Shown: positions 1-8,161, counted from the stretch's first letter. The stretch: 64,000 bases of DNA from Microcaldota archaeon (GCA_021787495.1 JAJYLX010000004.1:45788-109787); one strand, 5' to 3'. Notes: a model not told the origin generated them from the letters alone. Program-made: numbers and translations.

Positions 1-2
1 CT

Positions 3-287
3 CCTCTCCATCCAGATTCGGCAAAGATGCAAAAAGTAAGGGAAAACAAGTATGTGTTCTTAGGGGATACATACAGGAGGCTATCAGTAAGGGAATGCGC
101 CAGAATACAGACCTTCCCAGACAGCTTTACATTCTATTATAAGAACGTGAGCGACGGCTATAAAATGATAGGGAATGCTGTCCCAGTATCGCTGGCAAAG
201 GCAATAGCCTTGAAGATAAAAGAAGACCTTTCTATCCCAGCCGTTAACAGGAGCAGAAAAGTGCGTCGCATAAGAGCTAAGCCTTGA
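3..287 (+). CDS. DNA (cytosine-5-)methyltransferase, C-terminal part (cut by window edge)
   Basis: This is the last 94 codons or so of a C5 DNA methyltransferase. The frame is open from the left edge, so the catalytic PC and ENV motifs lie outside the window. The visible text matches the family's C-terminal motifs IX and X: RRLSVRECARIQTFPD and then YKMIGNAVPVSLAKAIA, where the GNAV/P element helps build the AdoMet pocket. The ATG at 27 is internal, because the upstream codons also read as family sequence (PLHPDSAK). The lysine/arginine-rich tail is unremarkable. No restriction gene is visible downstream, so whether this is an orphan enzyme or part of a restriction system cannot be decided here. 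Confidence 0.9.
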   Translation, partial: PLHPDSAKMQKVRENKYVFLGDTYRRLSVRECARIQTFPDSFTFYYKNVSDGYKMIGNAVPVSLAKAIALKIKEDLSIPAVNRSRKVRRIRAKP

Positions 288-338
288 CTTTCTGAGCAAC
301 TTTCAGACTTTATGAGCAAGATTGACTTCCTGAGCAAA
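286..338. repeat. Three short direct repeats after the methyltransferase stop
   Basis: Three near-identical 15-bp units (consensus GACTTtcTGAGCAAn) start at 286, 306 and 324, so the spacings are 20 and 18 bp. The first overlaps the methyltransferase stop codon. The last runs into a hairpin (333-359). They may be a protein-binding array or a scar of local duplication; nothing in the sequence decides between these. Confidence 0.6.
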
Positions 339-359
339 GCCCTTGTAGCGAGCTTTGCT
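333..359 (+). terminator. Hairpin downstream of the methyltransferase gene
   Basis: AGCAAAGC (333-340) and GCTTTGCT (352-359) form a perfect 8-bp stem. A second perfect hairpin follows at 407-424 (CTTCCG, loop CTAATA, CGGAAG) before an AT-rich stretch. They lie in the 286-bp gap before the next gene and may mark transcript ends. Archaeal termination mostly relies on T-runs, so the function is tentative. Confidence 0.35.
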
Positions 360-522
360 GATAAGGGACATAATAGTAGGGAGTTGACAAATTATAAGCC
401 TTCGCACTTCCGCTAATACGGAAGCTTCAATTTCTATAATATTTTATACCCTGCTGGAGGGTCTGTTCCATCCCCGGCGTGAAGGCCGGCCGGATTTCCC
501 AAACCCTTCAGACCACCCACTC

Positions 523-531
523 TTAAATATT
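523..531 (+). promoter_or_regulatory. TATA box for the gene starting at 574
   Basis: TTAAATATT lies about 43 bp before the ATG at 574 and directly abuts the earlier in-frame ATG at 532. If this is the promoter, transcription starts near 550, so 574 is the more likely start codon. Confidence 0.55.
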
Positions 532-573
532 TTGATGCGCACAAATAGCATTGTCGCAACGGATGTGATTATC

Positions 574-1221
574 ATGGTAGTGGCCAACAGGAGCATGGCA
601 GATGCAACGAGGGGCGGGCAGGCCGGACACAAGGGCGAGAGCCTGGAACACTCTTGGTCATTTAGGGACTGGTCCGAAAGGAAGGACATCGGCGGCGCAT
701 TCCTGAAAAAGAGGGAGATTGAAGGGCTAAACGAGGCGCTCGGCGCCAAGAAGTTCGCGCAGCTGGCATGGTTCGGCGAGGTCGGGGACCTATGGGGCTG
801 CGTGAAGGACCGCGGGAAAGAAGAAGGCATGGAGCTGCTGGCGCATTTCGCGGCGGTAATCGATTGCTTCCCCGCTATCAGCCATTTCACCGACAAGGCG
901 GCCGCCAGGGCCGCCGCGAAGGCCGTGACGCTGTCCTATGCTGTGACGGTAAACAAATATGCAGACGACGCCGTCGCGGTGCAGGTCTCGGACTGGATAG
1001 CCAGGGCCGCCAAGAGGGGCGACGACGTCATTGACGGCGTGGAACGCGTCTTCAGGGACAACGGGGTCGTGGCGGCGATAAACAAGCTCGGTCCTGACAA
1101 GGGCGGCCAGGCCGCGTTCAGGCTGGGAAAGATCGCGCTCGAGGAAGCCGAAGCCCGGCACAAGGCCGGCAGCGGAATGGGCGGCATCGTGCAGGAAGTG
1201 GCGCGGAAGCTGAAGGGCTGA
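574..1221 (+). CDS. Hypothetical protein, alanine-rich helical (215 aa)
   Basis: I do not recognise this protein. It is rich in Ala, Lys, Glu and Asp, with long stretches of predicted amphipathic helix, no signal peptide, no membrane span and no cysteine clusters. The frame also offers an ATG at 532, but that codon abuts the likely TATA box at 523-531, so I prefer 574. The next gene is convergent and ends 8 bp away. In general style (soluble and helical, with its own promoter) it resembles the unknown protein at 5448-6263, but I see no clear alignment between them. Confidence 0.75.
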   Translation: MVVANRSMADATRGGQAGHKGESLEHSWSFRDWSERKDIGGAFLKKREIEGLNEALGAKKFAQLAWFGEVGDLWGCVKDRGKEEGMELLAHFAAVIDCFPAISHFTDKAAARAAAKAVTLSYAVTVNKYADDAVAVQVSDWIARAAKRGDDVIDGVERVFRDNGVVAAINKLGPDKGGQAAFRLGKIALEEAEARHKAGSGMGGIVQEVARKLKG

Positions 1222-1229
1222 CGGGGCGG

Positions 1230-2372
1230 TCAGCGGCCAGAGAGGCCGAGCTTCCTGAAGAGCCTGTCATAGAACTTCTTGACCCCCGAGGTCTGGAAGA
1301 TGCCCAGCCTTTCGCGGTCCCTTATGAACGAGCCTGGGGAGTCAGAGTTCATTATCTGCGTGAGTGCCCTGGGTATCCCGACCTCGTGCTCCACCACGCA
1401 CATCGCCTTTATGTCTTCAGGTATCGGCGAATAGTCCGGCAGGACGACAGGCACGCCCAGCGACAGGCTCTCGAGCGTGACTATGCTGAGCCCCTCGCGC
1501 TCAGACATGTTGAGGAGCGCCTTGCAGCCCGACAGCCTCGCGTAGAGCCCCCTGGTCGTCGGTATGGGCTTGACGAGCTTGACCCTGTCCTGCAGCTTCA
1601 GCGCCCTTGTCAGCTTGGCTATGTAGACCCTCTCCGGGCCGTCGCCTATTATCAGCCCGTGCAGCCTTGGCACGCTCCTTGAGACCTCGGCGAACTCGTA
1701 GAGCCACTTGTCCAGCCTCTTCTCCTTGATGAACCTCCCGGCGAATGCGATCGTGTTGCCCCTCCGCTTCGCCTTGGACCTGACCGACTCTATCAGCGCC
1801 GCGTCGAGCACGGGGGCGAAGACCTCTATCCTTTCCGGGCTGATGTGCATTATGTCCTGCAGCCTGCGCTTCGTGTCGTAGGAGTTGGCTATGTAGGCGT
1901 CGGCGCGCATGACCGCGTTCGAGAAGAACGAGCCGAGCGGCCCGAAGACCGGCCCGGCGTACTTGCGCCAGTACTCCGCGTCCCACACCTCGGCGACGTG
2001 CATGACGACCTTGCACCCGGTGAGCAGGCCGTACAGCCTTATTATTGGTATCTGCAGGTAGGGGAAGGCGTCTATGACCACGACGTCGAACCTCTCCCTG
2101 TATATGCGGAAGCTCGTCAGGGCGAACATCATCGCCTTGCGTATCGAGCGCCTCCTGTGCAGGTACATGGTCTCGCGCGATGCGGGCCAGTAGGCGTGGA
2201 AGCGCACCCTGTTGCGCGTGAACTCCGGCCTCATGCCCGGCCAGAGCATCGTGTAGTAGTGCACCTCGTGCTCCTTGGCCAGCCCCTCTGATTCGATCTT
2301 GTCTATCTTCTCTATCCCCCCGGCATGCCATGGGTATGGGAAGTCATAGACGAATGCGATCCTCATGCTCAT
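1230..2372 (-). CDS. Glycosyltransferase family 4 (GT-B fold)
   Basis: A cytoplasmic retaining glycosyltransferase that probably transfers a nucleotide-activated sugar to a lipid carrier, glycolipid or surface glycoprotein. The N-terminal strand with a Gly-rich acceptor loop reads RIAFVYDFPYPWHAGGIEK. The donor-site half has AGRFIKEKRLDKW near residue 211, IIGDGPER, and the EX7E motif (E293 and E301 in EREGLSIVTLE) followed by SLGVPVVLPD. Its 380 residues are normal for the family. The longer frame begins at 2402, but ATG 2372 sits after a purine-rich GAAGAG, and a minus-strand TATA (CTATAAAAGC near 2450) fits it. The sugar and acceptor cannot be told from sequence. Confidence 0.9.
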   Translation of the reverse strand: MSMRIAFVYDFPYPWHAGGIEKIDKIESEGLAKEHEVHYYTMLWPGMRPEFTRNRVRFHAYWPASRETMYLHRRRSIRKAMMFALTSFRIYRERFDVVVIDAFPYLQIPIIRLYGLLTGCKVVMHVAEVWDAEYWRKYAGPVFGPLGSFFSNAVMRADAYIANSYDTKRRLQDIMHISPERIEVFAPVLDAALIESVRSKAKRRGNTIAFAGRFIKEKRLDKWLYEFAEVSRSVPRLHGLIIGDGPERVYIAKLTRALKLQDRVKLVKPIPTTRGLYARLSGCKALLNMSEREGLSIVTLESLSLGVPVVLPDYSPIPEDIKAMCVVEHEVGIPRALTQIMNSDSPGSFIRDRERLGIFQTSGVKKFYDRLFRKLGLSGR

Positions 2373-2490
2373 CTCTTCAGCGCAGCTCGGCCCGGATACC
2401 AAACCTTATCATGTCATGGCCCATGCTTGCATTCGCAGCGAAGGCTTTTATAGTTGACAGAATGCTTGTAGCAACCGAGCCGTGCCGGGC

Positions 2491-3444
2491 TCATGTCGAT
2501 GCGGAGCGCAACTTTGAAAGGTCTTTTCTGATGACCTGCATCAGCTTAGGCTCCTCGTGGTACTCATTGCGCCTGACTGCCTGCGATACCCGCAGCATGT
2601 CTGTATCAGGCACATACGGAGAAAGTGTGCTTCTCCGCAACCACAGATGTGCCATCACGTCATTAGAGATCCCATCGTGCTCACGCTTCAGCTGCCTGAA
2701 CACGTCTATAACCGCGATATACCTTCGCACTGAGTACCCTGCCAAAGCCGGATTCTTTAGTATTTCAGCCCTGATCATTTCAGAATCGATCCCAATCAAG
2801 TTACCTACCCTGTTAAGTTTTTGTGAGACTCTCTCGTGGTTCAGACCCGCGAACGAGGGGAATGACGAGACGATCTTTGAGACCTGCTGGTCGGTGAAGC
2901 CGTACGCAGCCTTTATGCCCTTGATGACGCGCTCATGATTATAACCCGCGAACGAGGGGAATGACGAGACGATCTTTGAGACCTGCTGGTCGGTGAAGCC
3001 GTACGCAGCCTTTATGCCCTTGATGACGCGCTCATGGTCCAGACCCGCGAACGAGGGGGATGACGAGACGATCTTTGAGACCTGCTGGTCGGTGAAGCCG
3101 TACGCAGCCTTTATGCCCTTGATGACGCGCTCATGGTCCAGACCCGCGAACGAGGGGGATGACGAGACGATCTTTGAGACCTGCTGGTCGGTGAAGCCGT
3201 ATGCGGCCTTTATGCCCTTGATGACGCGCTCATGATTATAACCCGCGAACGGGGGGAATGCGGATATAATCTTTAGTGTATCGGTAATTGTTATACTGTA
3301 TATATTGGAAATTCTGACTATTCTACCGGTTAGCTCAGTGGCCGTCCTGTTCTGGCAACGGCTTTTGAAGCTTTCGTCTTGGGACAGCTCAATAGCTGCC
3401 GCATGGTCGAAGCCCACCTCTACCAGCATATCTACAAACGACAT
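2491..3444 (-). CDS. Tandem 33-residue helical repeat protein, mTERF-like
   Basis: This 317-residue protein contains about five tandem 33-residue units from residue 58 to about 223, each reading roughly KIVSSxPSFAGxxHERV then IKGIKAAYGFTDQQVS. The pattern of two short helices with a Pro-containing turn (xxPSFAG) and a GFTDQQV segment resembles mTERF repeats, which bind nucleic acid as a superhelix. This assignment is by pattern and is inference. The flanking N- and C-terminal regions are unique and contain degenerate units (KNPALAGYS). A TATA box (CCTATATATATC, 3464-3476 on the minus strand) lies about 25 bp before the ATG, so the mRNA is probably leaderless. Its target is unknown. Confidence 0.8.
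   Translation of the reverse strand: MSFVDMLVEVGFDHAAAIELSQDESFKSRCQNRTATELTGRIVRISNIYSITITDTLKIISAFPPFAGYNHERVIKGIKAAYGFTDQQVSKIVSSSPSFAGLDHERVIKGIKAAYGFTDQQVSKIVSSSPSFAGLDHERVIKGIKAAYGFTDQQVSKIVSSFPSFAGYNHERVIKGIKAAYGFTDQQVSKIVSSFPSFAGLNHERVSQKLNRVGNLIGIDSEMIRAEILKNPALAGYSVRRYIAVIDVFRQLKREHDGISNDVMAHLWLRRSTLSPYVPDTDMLRVSQAVRRNEYHEEPKLMQVIRKDLSKLRSAST
2845..3250 (-). repeat. 99-bp in-frame tandem repeat array
   Basis: The string ACCCGCGAAC recurs at 2845, 2944, 3043, 3142 and 3241, an exact 99-bp period equal to 33 codons. Copies are nearly identical at the nucleotide level, including synonymous positions. Differences are limited to a few bases, such as the Leu-Asp/Tyr-Asn switch. This indicates recent expansion by unequal exchange or slippage. 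Confidence 0.95.
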
Positions 3445-3612
3445 ATACGTGTTGCAGTTTCAGAGATATATATAGGTTTTCTCTTTGGCTGTCGATTGAC
3501 GAATCTATGCTGCGCGAAGAACCGGTGCTGCGCTTCAGCAAACCAAAGCATGGGCGGATTTTGCCGATATGTCAGGCATGTCAAGCAACTCTTAGGATGC
3601 AAATCATGTCTG

Positions 3613-5340
3613 CTACCTCTTGATCGCCTTGAGCAGCCTATCGGTCGGCAGCGTGTTGAGCACCCTGTCCGGAGTCAGCCAGCCCCTCCTTGCCGTCCCC
3701 ACGCCGTAGCGCAGCATCTGGTAGTGAGCTGTGCTGTGCGCATCGCTGTTTATCGAGAACCTGACCTTATACTTTGATGCAAGCAATATATTCGTATCGT
3801 TCAGGTCGAGTCTGTTCGGCCAGGAGTTTATCTCGAGCGCCACGCCGTTGTCCTCGCATGCCTGCGCCACTCTGCCGAGGTCCATCGCAAAGCCCTCGCG
3901 CTCGTTGATGAGCCTGCCTGTGGGGTGCCCGAGTATGTGGATCAGGCCGCTCCCTATCGCCTTGACGACGCGGTCGGTCATCTCCCTTTCTGGCATCCTG
4001 AACGAGGCGTGGACCGAGCCCACGACGCACTCCATCGACCTCAGCGTCTCCTTCGACAGGTCCAGGCTTCCGTCCTTGAGTATGTCGCACTCGGCGCCCT
4101 TGAGCACCCTGAATCCTTTCAGGGAATCGTTCAGCCTGTCGACCTTCTTGTCGAATGCGGCGAACTGGCGGTCACTCATGCCCTTCGCTATCCTGAGGCT
4201 CTGCGTGTGGTTTGTGGTGGCAATGTACGAGAAACCCGTCTTCTGCGCTGCGTCCGCCATTTCCTCTATGGTGTTCGCCCCGTCTGTCTCCCTTGTGTGG
4301 GTGTGCAGGTCTCCCTTCAGGTCACTCATCTCAACTAGAGTTGGGATCTTGTGGTGCAATGCGAGCTGTATCTCCCCTCTCGCCTCGCGCATCTCCGGAG
4401 GGACGTACTGCATGCCGAGCTTCGCGTATATGTCGCGCTCGTCGTCGCTCGCGATCATCCTCCCATCCCTCGTGAACAGCCCGTACTCGTTGAGCTTGTA
4501 GCCCTTCTTTATCGCTATGGTGCGCGTCTCGATGTTGTGCTGCTTGTTCCCTATGAAGTACTGCAGCGCGGCGCCGAAGCTCTCCTGCGGCAGCACCCTG
4601 AGGTCGCACGTGACCCCTATGTTGAGCGAGACCGTGCTCCTCGTCGACCCCCTGCTGACCACGCCCGTCACATCCTTCATCGAGGTGAAGACGTCCATCG
4701 CCTTCTCTGGGGTCTTGGAGATCGCCAGTATGTCCAGGTCCCCTACTGTCTCCTTCATCCTCCTCGTGGAACCGGCTATCACGGCCTTGCTCACCGTGCC
4801 GCTCTCCTGCAGTGCGCGCACTATTGCCTCGGCGGCTGGCAGCCCCACGCCGAGCAGTATCCTGCCCTTGCTCGACTCACGTATCCGCATGCTCTTCGAG
4901 AACATCTCCTCGCTCTTCGAGCCGAAGCCCTCTATCGACGATATTCTGTGCGAGTCTATCGCCCCCTTCAGGTCCTGTAGGTTCCTTATGCCGAGCCTCT
5001 TGTACAGCGTCACCGCCTTCTTGGCGCCCATGCCCTCGAGCGAGAGCAGCCCCTTGAAGTCTATCGGGTACCTCCTCTTCAGCTCGTCGTACTTCTTCAT
5101 GTGCCCGGTCCTGATGAACTCCTCGATCTTCCCCGCTATGCCGGGGCCGATTCCGGGGAACTCCATTATCGCCTTCACGCCCCCCCGCCTGTAGACGTTC
5201 TCTATGGGCTCCTGTATCGACATCAGCGTCAGCGCCGCGTTCTTGTACGCCCTGACCTCGAAGCGCGTCGTCTTGGTCTCCTCTATGCTGAGCATCGCTG
5301 CTATCTCGTCCAGCATGTCGGCAATTACCCGGTTTTCCAT
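3613..5340 (-). CDS. polX: DNA polymerase X family protein with PHP domain (PolX)
   Basis: A gap-filling repair polymerase of the bacterial/archaeal PolX type. Order of domains: an N-terminal 8-kDa-like helical domain with helix-hairpin-helix motifs (FPGIGPGIAGKIEEF, LEGMGAKKAVTLY), the nucleotidyltransferase palm (AGSTRRMKETVGDLDIL supplies GS and the DxD metal ligands, CDLRVL the third Asp), and a C-terminal PHP metallo-phosphoesterase domain with DLHTHT, TNHTQSL, ECDIL, GSVHASF, GHPTGR and NSDAHST. All expected PHP metal ligands appear present, so 3'-5' exonuclease or phosphatase activity is plausible. The length, 575 aa, is normal. I start at ATG 5340; the open frame reaches 5358. It is divergent from the gene at 5448. 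Confidence 0.95.
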   Translation of the reverse strand: MENRVIADMLDEIAAMLSIEETKTTRFEVRAYKNAALTLMSIQEPIENVYRRGGVKAIMEFPGIGPGIAGKIEEFIRTGHMKKYDELKRRYPIDFKGLLSLEGMGAKKAVTLYKRLGIRNLQDLKGAIDSHRISSIEGFGSKSEEMFSKSMRIRESSKGRILLGVGLPAAEAIVRALQESGTVSKAVIAGSTRRMKETVGDLDILAISKTPEKAMDVFTSMKDVTGVVSRGSTRSTVSLNIGVTCDLRVLPQESFGAALQYFIGNKQHNIETRTIAIKKGYKLNEYGLFTRDGRMIASDDERDIYAKLGMQYVPPEMREARGEIQLALHHKIPTLVEMSDLKGDLHTHTRETDGANTIEEMADAAQKTGFSYIATTNHTQSLRIAKGMSDRQFAAFDKKVDRLNDSLKGFRVLKGAECDILKDGSLDLSKETLRSMECVVGSVHASFRMPEREMTDRVVKAIGSGLIHILGHPTGRLINEREGFAMDLGRVAQACEDNGVALEINSWPNRLDLNDTNILLASKYKVRFSINSDAHSTAHYQMLRYGVGTARRGWLTPDRVLNTLPTDRLLKAIKR

Positions 5341-5410
5341 AAATGGATAATGAAGCAAAGGATATTAACGCGAGCCCCGCGTGCGGCAGTGCGGGGCGGC
5401 CAATAAAAAT

Positions 5411-5422
5411 GCATATATATCT
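5411..5422 (+). promoter_or_regulatory. TATA box for the gene at 5448
   Basis: GCATATATATCT lies about 30 bp before ATG 5448, fitting an archaeal leaderless or short-leader promoter. It argues against the earlier in-frame ATG at 5343. Confidence 0.6.
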
Positions 5423-5447
5423 AAAAGTGAGAATATCCTGTGATTTC

Positions 5448-6263
5448 ATGAGCAAAACCAAGGACTTCAGGACCACCCACGCCAACGGCGATGTCTTCCT
5501 CAACATGATGGAGAGGAGGGGAGGGTTCAACCTCACTGCCATGTACAACACTACTGGCGACAGCTCGACACATGAGGGGCTCTTGAGGCTGATGAACTCG
5601 ACCGTGCTCCAGGACCGTGGCGAGTTCCTCATGCACCATACCACGGCAGATGTGAGGTTCGTGGTCAGGGGACTAGGGTATATAGTCGGGGAGACCCTCG
5701 CATTCAACAGAAGCATGAAGGACCAGACTACTCAGGACGTGGCCGGACAGATATTGGGGGCGCTGAGCTGGCTCGACGGCAGCTCCATGAGGTCCACTAT
5801 GAACGACCTGAGGGGCATACTCAACACAGCCAACAGGCGTAGGGGCTGGGAGATGGCGGACGTCAGGGACATCGTCGTTGGCTCCGCGTGCCTTGTCGAG
5901 GTGGCCAAGGACGTGAGGGGCACGAAGGAATCCATCCGCGCGGCGAACGACTCCCTGCAGATCGTGAAGCATGCGGCCGAGTACGCGAAGGACTCGAAGA
6001 CCGCGCTCGGAGTCATCTGGATGCTCGAGAACATAAAACCCGCCAGGCTGGAGAAGCTGGCCTGGGACGTGGGTGAGATGAAGGACATCTTCTCAGACGA
6101 CAGCAGGGTGCTTTCCGGCATGTTCGACATGCTGCTCAAGGAGGGCGGAGTGGACAGGCTGAGGAGGCTCGGCGCGAATATGAGACGCTCGAACAACTTC
6201 GCCAACAAGAAGGACGACATTGACATGGAGATAAGGAAAGCGCTCCTGAGAAGGGAGAAGTGA
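5448..6263 (+). CDS. Hypothetical helical protein (271 aa)
   Basis: I do not recognise a family. The protein is soluble and mostly helical, with many Met, Leu and Lys/Arg residues and no signal peptide, transmembrane span or metal motif. The start at 5448 (MSKTKDF) is chosen because the TATA box lies about 30 bp upstream; the longer frame from 5343 would cover that promoter. The gene is monocistronic, with its own promoter and a separate palindromic promoter for the next gene at 6276. Its conservation cannot be judged here. Confidence 0.75.
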   Translation: MSKTKDFRTTHANGDVFLNMMERRGGFNLTAMYNTTGDSSTHEGLLRLMNSTVLQDRGEFLMHHTTADVRFVVRGLGYIVGETLAFNRSMKDQTTQDVAGQILGALSWLDGSSMRSTMNDLRGILNTANRRRGWEMADVRDIVVGSACLVEVAKDVRGTKESIRAANDSLQIVKHAAEYAKDSKTALGVIWMLENIKPARLEKLAWDVGEMKDIFSDDSRVLSGMFDMLLKEGGVDRLRRLGANMRRSNNFANKKDDIDMEIRKALLRREK

Positions 6264-6275
6264 CCGGCGACGGCT

Positions 6276-6291
6276 GCTTAAATATTTAAGC
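6276..6291 (+). promoter_or_regulatory. Palindromic TATA element for the DUF488 gene
   Basis: GCTTAAATATTTAAGC is a perfect 16-bp palindrome 26 bp before ATG 6318. It contains the TATA box. The symmetry may be accidental or could let a dimeric repressor compete with TBP. Confidence 0.55.
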
Positions 6292-6317
6292 CTTCCCAGC
6301 CTTATAGTGACGAGTCA

Positions 6318-6704
6318 ATGATCAAGCTCAAGCGTGTCTACGAGCATGCTGACATCACCGATGGCGACAGGGTGCTCGTCGAGAGGTCGTGGCCGCGCGG
6401 CATAAGGAGGAGCACGACCAACATCGACTACTGGATACGCGACCTCGGCCCGAGCGAGGAGCTGAAGCGCTGGTTCCTCCACAACCCCTCGCAGTGGGCG
6501 GAGTTCAAGGCGAGATACAAGAAGGAGCTCCTCGAGGGGAAGGCGCTCAAGAAGCTGATAAGCTACATAGGGGACAAGGACCCCGTGACCCTCCTCTACA
6601 TGTCGCACGATGCGAGGCACAACGACGCTGCCGTGCTCATAGAGGTGCTGGACTCCAGGCTCGCCAAGCAGATAATGGCCCATAACGGCACCCACTACGG
6701 CTGA
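6318..6704 (+). CDS. DUF488 family protein (YeaO-like)
   Basis: A 128-residue DUF488 protein of the short YeaO-like type. The family signature is clear: RVLVERSWPRGIRR near the N-terminus, DYWIRDLGPSEELKRWF in the middle, and TLLYMSHDARHNDAAVL near the C-terminus. Its biochemical role is not established. It stands first in a tight run with the PIN nuclease (TTG start 4 bp after this stop), rpo7 and spt4, so it is probably co-transcribed with RNA-metabolism genes from the TATA at 6276. A different, longer DUF488 protein is encoded at 28382-28909. Confidence 0.85.
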   Translation: MIKLKRVYEHADITDGDRVLVERSWPRGIRRSTTNIDYWIRDLGPSEELKRWFLHNPSQWAEFKARYKKELLEGKALKKLISYIGDKDPVTLLYMSHDARHNDAAVLIEVLDSRLAKQIMAHNGTHYG

Positions 6705-6708
6705 TTAG

Positions 6709-7092
6709 TTGAAGGCGGCGCTGATTGACACGAGCTCCATCCTCTTCGCACTGAGGTACAGGAAGGACCTGTTCGAGCGGCTTGGCGAGCAGTTCCCCGA
6801 CTGCAAACCCGTGATATCGAGGGGGGTCGTTGGGGAGCTGAAGGCGATGGGCGCCAACAGGGGCAAGAGGGGCGCGCTGGCGAGACTGGCCCTCATGATG
6901 TTAAAGTCTAAAAAGGTTGAGATACATAATATTGGGATAGACCCGGACAGGTGGATTCAGCGGCAGGCGGCGAGGAGCAGGGGCCGCATGGTCGTGACGA
7001 ACGACAGTGAGCTCGCGAGGAAGGCGAGCGCCATCGGCGCCAGGTGCTTCAAGGTATCCAGGTCCGGCTCTATAAAGAGATATTTGTGGTGA
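6709..7092 (+). CDS. PIN-domain nuclease (Fcf1/VapC9-like), TTG start
   Basis: A 127-residue PIN-fold protein. The first acidic ligand is in ALIDTSSILFAL, a second (Glu) in GVVGELKAMG, and a third in VVTNDSELARKA, as expected for a Mg/Mn-dependent RNase. In many archaea a PIN protein of the rRNA-processing Fcf1/Utp24 group sits just upstream of rpoE', and the same order is seen here, so ribosome assembly is more likely than a toxin role; no antitoxin is adjacent. The start codon is TTG, 4 bp after the DUF488 stop. The gene ends 4 bp before rpo7. Confidence 0.85.
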   Translation: MKAALIDTSSILFALRYRKDLFERLGEQFPDCKPVISRGVVGELKAMGANRGKRGALARLALMMLKSKKVEIHNIGIDPDRWIQRQAARSRGRMVVTNDSELARKASAIGARCFKVSRSGSIKRYLW

Positions 7093-7096
7093 ACCA

Positions 7097-7681
7097 ATGT
7101 ATTCGATTTACACGGTGAAGGACACGTTCTCCCTGCCTCCAGAGGACTTCGGCAAGGAGGTAGAGGCCGTAGCGGAGGCGGTGCTGCAGCGGAAGTACGA
7201 GGGCAAGGTGGACAAGGAGATGGGCATAATCGTGGCGGTGTTCAACGTGAGCAACGTCAGCGACGGCGTCATCTATCCAGGGGATCCCGCCACAAGGCAC
7301 GACGCCGGGTTCGAGGTGCTCGCCTTCATGCCGAAGGTGGACGAGGTCGTGTGCGGCGAGGTCAGCGAGCTGACGGATTTCGGGGCGTTCGTGCGCATAG
7401 GCCCGATGGATGGGCTTGTGCACGTCTCGCAGATAGCGAACGAGTTCCTCTCCTTTGACAGGAAGACGCAGACGTTCATCACAAGGCAGAAGAAGCTGAT
7501 GCTCAAGAAGGGCGACATAGTCTACGCAAAGATCTCCACGGTCAGCATGAAGGGCTCCGTGAAGGACTCCAAGATCGCGCTGACGATGAAGCAGGAGGGA
7601 TTCGGCAAGGGCGAGTGGCTGAAGTCGCAGCTCGCGGCAGCAAGGCAGAAGGAGAGAGGAGGAGGCTCCAGGAGGAGATGA
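7097..7681 (+). CDS. rpo7: DNA-directed RNA polymerase subunit Rpo7 (E')
   Basis: The archaeal counterpart of eukaryotic Rpb7, which with Rpo4 forms the stalk of RNA polymerase and binds nascent RNA. The N-terminal RNP-like tip reads MYSIYTVKDTFSLPPEDFG, and the C-terminal S1/OB domain has GEVSELTDFGAFVRIGPMDGLVHVSQ-like spacing around residues 85-115. The length, 194 aa, is normal, with a basic glycine-rich tail. It is followed immediately by spt4, the usual archaeal order. Rpo4 is not in this window. Confidence 0.95.
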   Translation: MYSIYTVKDTFSLPPEDFGKEVEAVAEAVLQRKYEGKVDKEMGIIVAVFNVSNVSDGVIYPGDPATRHDAGFEVLAFMPKVDEVVCGEVSELTDFGAFVRIGPMDGLVHVSQIANEFLSFDRKTQTFITRQKKLMLKKGDIVYAKISTVSMKGSVKDSKIALTMKQEGFGKGEWLKSQLAAARQKERGGGSRRR

Positions 7682-7685
7682 TCGC

Positions 7686-7877
7686 GTGGGGGACGAGAAA
7701 GCCTGCAAGAAGTGCGGCATGATAATAAGCCATGGCGACACCTGCCCGGTCTGCGGCTCGAAGGAGCTGACCAACAAATGGAACAGCTACATCATAGTCA
7801 TAAACGCGGAGAAGTCGCAGATAGCGCAGAAGCTCGGCATCAGCATAAACAGCACGTTCGCAGTCGATGCAAGATAG
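7686..7877 (+). CDS. spt4: Transcription elongation factor Spt4 (RpoE''), GTG start
   Basis: A 63-residue zinc-ribbon protein that pairs with Spt5 to keep RNA polymerase processive. Two zinc pairs are visible: CKKCG near residue 7 and CPVCG near residue 20. The C-terminal half reads SYIIVINAEKSQIAQKLGI, matching the family's conserved IxIxxPxxSxIAxxLGI segment. The GTG start lies 4 bp after the rpo7 stop. The next, damaged ORF starts 11 bp before this stop, in another frame. Confidence 0.93.
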   Translation: MGDEKACKKCGMIISHGDTCPVCGSKELTNKWNSYIIVINAEKSQIAQKLGISINSTFAVDAR

Positions 7878-8095
7878 CGGTTCTTTGGCAAGAGAAATAG
7901 GGCTCAAGGTCGTGGGCTTCAATCTGAAGGAGCTTGAGACGAGACTGAAGAAGCTGGGCGCCAGGTCCCATGGGATTCTGCCGTCGTCCGACTACAATTA
8001 CATAGAGACCAAGCGCAGGACCCAGGATACACGGCCTGGACTACGACAGAATAATGGAAGAGTTCTCGCGCAAGCTCAAAAAGATGCTAACCTGA
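7867..8095 (+). pseudogene. Small unknown ORF with an apparent one-base frameshift
   Basis: From the ATG at 7867, overlapping the spt4 end, the frame reads a protein-like sequence up to ETKRR near 8018. The +1 frame then continues with a good coding pattern (PRIHGLDYDRIMEEF, then SRKLKKMLT) to a TGA at 8093-8095. Removing a single A in the run around 8019 joins the two parts into a 75-residue protein. Without the correction the ATG frame runs on into low-quality sequence to 8229. I do not recognise the family; it occupies the place where many archaea have DUF359 or S24e genes. Either a sequencing error or a real mutation is possible. Confidence 0.5.
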
Positions 8096-8161
8096 TGTGG
8101 TTCTCTCTGCAATGCCCTTGTTTGCCTTCTGCCATTGATGGCGCCTTACATACCACCGCGA

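Noticed and set aside
4877..5716. Minus-strand frame overlapping the PolX start and the 5448 gene
   Set aside because: It spans two well-supported genes in other frames and has no family pattern.
6709..7092. Toxin role for the PIN protein upstream of rpo7
   Set aside because: No antitoxin is adjacent, and the rpo7-spt4 neighbourhood is typical of the rRNA-processing Fcf1-like group.
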